NCBI RefSeq assembly: GCF_013055795.1
Contig: NZ_JABETO010000007.1
Span: 1-64,000, forward strand
Direction: 5' to 3'
Source of the DNA: Streptomyces sp. I05A-00742
GTDB taxonomy: Bacteria > Actinomycetota > Actinomycetes > Streptomycetales > Streptomycetaceae
DNA length: 64,000 bases
Shown here piece by piece: positions 61,147 through 64,000 of this stretch. Below the pieces are notes generated by a model. It saw only the letters and a list, made by a program, of their open reading frames with translations. It was not told the DNA's origin and ran no database searches. Position 1 is the first letter of the stretch. Each line of letters starts with the position of its first letter. The translations under genes were made by a program, and so were the position numbers.

Positions 61147-61201
61147 AACGCCGGTCGCCCTCACCGCGGCCGGAGGACGGACCGACAGGACGACGACCGA
61201 C

Positions 61202-62281
61202 ATGACGACCGACGCCGCCACCGACGGCCGGCCCCCGCTCCCCGGACGCCGGGGACCGGACGGCGGCCACACCCCGCACCCCACCGGCACCGCCGCCGAC
61301 GTCCTCGCGCGCTATCTGCACCAGCAGGCCACGGAGTTCCTGCGCGCCCTGCGCCTGCACGGCGACAGCGGGCACGGCACCGGGACCGCCGCCGAGGACA
61401 GCGCCGAGGCCGTCCGGCTGCTGCGCGGCGCCGCCCGCCGCGTCGCCGGAGCGCTACAGGTCTTCCGGCCGCTGACCGAGGTCCCCTGGACCGACCAGTT
61501 CCGGACCGAACTCGGCTGGCTGACCGAGACGCTGGGCCGCGAGTACGCGTGCGCGGCCCGGCTGGCCCGGCTGCGCGGCGCGCTGCACCGGCTCTCCGGC
61601 GCCTCCGCCGACGGCGGCCCCGGGAGCGCCCCCGCCGTCGGCGCGGCCCGCGCCGGTGCCCTGCTCGAACGCCAGCTGACCCTGGCCCGGACGCGCGCCC
61701 ACTCCGCCGCGCTCCAGGCGCTGGGCTCCGCGCGCTTCCATGCCGTCGCCGACGCCGTCGCCGTGCTCTCCACCGACCCGCCGCTCGACCCCGCCGCCCA
61801 CGACCTGCCCGCCCACGAGGCCCTGCCGCTGCTCGCCGAGCAGACCCACCGGCTCCTCCTCGAAGCCGCCGGCACCCTGCCGCTCTCCGTCGCCGGACTG
61901 CCGTACAACGCCGAGGGGCTCTCCCACGGCCTCGCCGGCCCGGGCGCCCCCGCCGCCGAGGGCCGGCAGGACGCCCCCTGGCACCACGTACGCCTGCTGG
62001 TCCGCCTCCGCCGCTACGCCCAGGAAGTCCTCGACGAACAGCACCGCACCGAGGTCGAACCCGCCCTCACCATAAGGCTCCTGAGCGCCGGCCAGACCCT
62101 CGACCGGCACCGCGACGCCGCCGAGGCCGCCTCCTACGCGGCCGCCGCCGCCCGCACCCCCCGCATCGCCCCCGCCACCGCCTACGCCCTCGGCGTCCTC
62201 CACGCCGACCAGCGCCACGAGGTCGAAGCCGCCCGGTTCGCCTTCGGCCGGATCTGGCAACGAATGGCGGTCCCCCGATGA
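61202..62281 (+). CDS. CHAD-domain protein
   Basis: A 359-residue helical protein of the CHAD family, which binds polyphosphate. The domain covers about 30-350 (VLARYLHQQATEFLRALRLH, then TDQFRTELGWLTETLG). The usual VHxMRVxxRRLR signature is changed to AVRLLRGAARRVAGAL, so one of the conserved His is lost. Location next to ppk fits a role in polyphosphate granules. Its stop overlaps the Nudix start in ATGA. Confidence 0.85.
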   Translation: MTTDAATDGRPPLPGRRGPDGGHTPHPTGTAADVLARYLHQQATEFLRALRLHGDSGHGTGTAAEDSAEAVRLLRGAARRVAGALQVFRPLTEVPWTDQFRTELGWLTETLGREYACAARLARLRGALHRLSGASADGGPGSAPAVGAARAGALLERQLTLARTRAHSAALQALGSARFHAVADAVAVLSTDPPLDPAAHDLPAHEALPLLAEQTHRLLLEAAGTLPLSVAGLPYNAEGLSHGLAGPGAPAAEGRQDAPWHHVRLLVRLRRYAQEVLDEQHRTEVEPALTIRLLSAGQTLDRHRDAAEAASYAAAAARTPRIAPATAYALGVLHADQRHEVEAARFAFGRIWQRMAVPR

Positions 62282-62718
62282 AACCCGTCAAACCCGCCCC
62301 CGGCACCGCCGACGCAGTCGTCCGCGCCGCCGGCTGCGTCCTTTGGCGCCGCGCCCCCCACGGCGGCATCGAGCTCGCCCTCGTCCACCGCCCCAAATAC
62401 CTCGACTGGTCCTACCCCAAAGGCAAACTCAAACCCCGCGAGGACCCCCGCACCGGCGCCCTCCGCGAGGTCCGCGAGGAGACCGGCATGGACTGCGTCC
62501 TCGGCGCGCCCCTGCCGACCTCCGGCTATCCCGTGGCCGACGGGCGGTGGAAGGAGGTGCGGTACTGGGCGGCGGAGGCGTGCGGGGGCACGTTCGTGCC
62601 CAATCGGGAGGTGGATCGGTTGGCCTGGCTCCCGCCCGGGGAGGCGCGGGGGCGGTTGACGCATGAGCGGGATCGGGGGTTGGTGGATGCGTTGCTGGTG
62701 GTGTTGGGGGTGGGGTAG
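62278..62718 (+). CDS. Nudix hydrolase
   Basis: A 146-residue Nudix enzyme. The box is complete: GKLKPREDPRTGALREVR followed by EETGMDC, giving G-x5-E-x7-REUxEExGU. The N-terminal RAAGCVLWRRAPHGGIEL and DWSYPKGKLKP match the MutT-like/diadenosine polyphosphate hydrolase group. Overlap with the CHAD gene suggests a shared phosphate-related role. It may clean nucleoside di- or polyphosphates. It ends in a palindromic repeat. Confidence 0.9.
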   Translation: MKPVKPAPGTADAVVRAAGCVLWRRAPHGGIELALVHRPKYLDWSYPKGKLKPREDPRTGALREVREETGMDCVLGAPLPTSGYPVADGRWKEVRYWAAEACGGTFVPNREVDRLAWLPPGEARGRLTHERDRGLVDALLVVLGVG

Positions 62719-62860
62719 CCCCGGGCCCTCCCCCAGAGGGGGCACCCCCAACGGGCTGAGATAGCCCGTCCGGCGTTTGAGGACAGCGCGCGCAGCGCGC
62801 TTCTGGGGGTGTGGGGGCTTGCCCCCGCAGAAACGGTGAAAGGGAGGGACCGGGGCACCC
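62719..62860. repeat. Intergenic palindrome family, copy 4
   Basis: It lies between the convergent Nudix and methyltransferase genes. It contains the arm AGCCCGTCCGGCGTTTGAGG (from 62763), a short CGGGCT/AGCCCG stem at 62754-62768, a GGGGGCTTGCCCCC hairpin and the outer arm AAACGGTGAAAGGGAGGG. The left 23-bp arm is mostly lost. Confidence 0.8.
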
Positions 62861-63676
62861 CTACCCCCGAGGCGCCACCGCCTCCCACCGCACCGTAACC
62901 TCCCCCTGCCGCCACCGCCGCACCCCACCCACCAACGGCCAATCCGCACCGAGCGACGACACCGCCCGAATCCACCGCTGCCGAGCCCCCAAAGACGCAT
63001 AGGGCGCGGCCGCCGCCCAAGCCCGGTCGAAGTCACAAAGAAACGCATGCACCGGCTCCCCCGGCACATTCCGATGAATGAGCGCCTTCGGCAACCGCTC
63101 CGCAAGATCCGAAGGCGCCCCCAGCGACCCGAGCCGCGCCGCGAAGGTGACGGTGCGCGGCCCCTCAGGGCCGAGGGCGACCCACACATGCCGCCGCCCG
63201 ATCTCGTCGCAGGTGCCCTCGACGAGCAGCCCGTCGGGCGCGAGCCGCGCGCGGAGCCGCGCCCAGACGGCGGCGACCTCGTCCTCGTCGTACTGGCGGA
63301 GCACGTTGGCGGCCCGGATGAAGAGGGGCCGGCGCCCGGCCGCGAGGGGCACCTCGAAGCCGCCGCGGGCGAAGGCGAGCCCGTCGCGCTCGTAGGGGGC
63401 GGCGGCCGCGACCCGGGCGGGGTCGATCTCGACGCCGACGACCTGGGCGTCGGCCCGCACCCGCCGCAGCCGGTCGAGCAGCTCGACGGCGGTCCAGGGC
63501 GCGGCCCCGTAGCCGAGGTCGACGGCGACGGGGTCGGCGGAGCGGCGGAGGGCGGAGGCGTGGACGGCGGTGATCCAGCGGTCCATCCGGCGCAACCGGT
63601 TCGGGTTGGTCGTACCGCGCGTCGCCGCCCCGACGGGGCGCTGGTGGGGGGCGGATGCGGGACGGACGGCGGCCAT
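62861..63676 (-). CDS. Class I SAM-dependent methyltransferase
   Basis: A 271-residue Rossmann-fold methyltransferase from ATG 63676. Motif I is VAVDLGYGAAPWTAVELL, with the acidic motif II VVGVEIDPARVAAA. RLRARLAPDGLLVEGTCDEI resembles motifs IV-V. The substrate is unknown. It converges with the Nudix gene and is divergent from mshA. Its family is often found beside mshA in Streptomyces, though no functional link is known. Confidence 0.85.
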   Translation of the reverse strand: MAAVRPASAPHQRPVGAATRGTTNPNRLRRMDRWITAVHASALRRSADPVAVDLGYGAAPWTAVELLDRLRRVRADAQVVGVEIDPARVAAAAPYERDGLAFARGGFEVPLAAGRRPLFIRAANVLRQYDEDEVAAVWARLRARLAPDGLLVEGTCDEIGRRHVWVALGPEGPRTVTFAARLGSLGAPSDLAERLPKALIHRNVPGEPVHAFLCDFDRAWAAAAPYASLGARQRWIRAVSSLGADWPLVGGVRRWRQGEVTVRWEAVAPRG

Positions 63677-63840
63677 GCACCGAGCGTAAGCGGTTCCGGT
63701 CGGACGCCGGACCGTGCGGCGGGCCGCATCACTGTTTGGTAAAGGAGGAAAGAGGAGGGAAGGGGAGCGGGCGGTTCCGCGTTCCAGGGTTGACCCCTGA
63801 CGTACGCACGCCCCCCACAGGCGGACGGAGGACCCGAACG

Positions 63841-64000
63841 GTGAGCCAGTACGCACCCCGGCGCGGTGCGCGCCGCACCCGTACGCATGGCAGCCCCTTC
63901 GCCCGGCCCCAGCAGTTCCTGCGCCGCGCGCAGGGCCGGCTGCCGCGCCGCGTCGCGATGCTCAGCGTCCACACCTCGCCGCTGCACCAGCCCGGCACGG
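63841..64000 (+). CDS. mshA: MshA glycosyltransferase, 5' end only
   Basis: The first 53 codons from GTG 63841, with GGAGGA eight bases upstream, are cut by the window end. A basic leader is followed by RRVAMLSVHTSPLHQPGT, the exact start of the MshA GT4 fold. MshA joins N-acetylglucosamine to inositol-3-phosphate in the first step of mycothiol synthesis. mshD at 54980 catalyses the last step. Confidence 0.9.
   Translation, partial: MSQYAPRRGARRTRTHGSPFARPQQFLRRAQGRLPRRVAMLSVHTSPLHQPGT

Noticed and set aside
1..64000. tRNA or rRNA genes
   Set aside because: No T-loop-like GTTCGAATC with matching acceptor stem and no rRNA blocks were seen by eye; a tRNAscan run would be decisive.

Overview
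The window is high-GC actinobacterial chromosome, almost certainly Streptomyces. The evidence is very high GC at third codon positions, GTG and leaderless starts, an RsiG anti-sigma factor, GlnR, Nur, two mycothiol genes (mshD and the start of mshA), a DUF397/XRE/ATP-binding regulator cluster and many small regulator-enzyme pairs. It is mostly conserved core chromosome (about 17-64 kb) with a more variable accessory stretch at the left (about 0-17 kb). No tRNA, rRNA, CRISPR array or phage module was seen. Layout: (1) 0-2.1 kb is a mobile-element scar: the C-terminal half of an IS5-type transposase, the tail of a TniB-like ATPase, a truncated TniQ running in frame into a HEAT-like gene, and the N-terminal half of another IS5-type transposase on the other strand. 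(2) 2.2-17 kb holds redox enzymes, each paired with its own regulator: an NmrA-type protein, a TetX-like monooxygenase, a two-component flavin monooxygenase with a divergent FadR-type regulator, MarR/NmrA, PadR/SnoaL, and TetR with an FMN reductase and an MFS pump. Several of the divergent promoter regions contain clear palindromes. (3) 17-29 kb contains an Eis-type acetyltransferase, asparaginase, rsiG, dtd, nur-ygfZ, a BtuFCD-like ABC transporter behind a cobalamin riboswitch, a nitrobindin-like protein, and a sulfurtransferase-SseC operon preceded by a leaderless Cys-containing leader peptide. (4) 29-40 kb contains a DUF2993 protein, a Gln-rich membrane protein, a MoaD-like protein, an asymmetric ABC exporter pair, a hydrolase, glnR with an overlapping upstream ORF, a LacI regulator and a DUF89 phosphatase. 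(5) 40-49 kb carries an HtrA-like protease with its response regulator and histidine kinase (the layout of mycobacterial pepD-mprAB), an MMPL transporter, and a PLP enzyme/TetR pair around a perfect palindrome. (6) 49-52 kb is an XRE/DUF397/ATP-binding cluster bracketed by GTTGCAC repeats and containing a frameshifted nuclease-like gene. (7) 52-64 kb holds a secreted 5'-nucleotidase, mshD, a YtrA-type GntR/ABC operon, ppk-CHAD-Nudix, a methyltransferase and the start of mshA. The most interesting signals are regulatory rather than large new gene systems: the leaderless cysteine attenuator, the ORF translationally coupled to glnR, the B12 riboswitch next to a nickel regulator, repeated 7-mers around the XRE module, three 11-bp-spaced repeats upstream of the protease operon, a shared SoxR/MerR-like operator found once without a gene, a dispersed intergenic palindrome family at gene 3' ends, and short tandem arrays that start at or beside stop codons.
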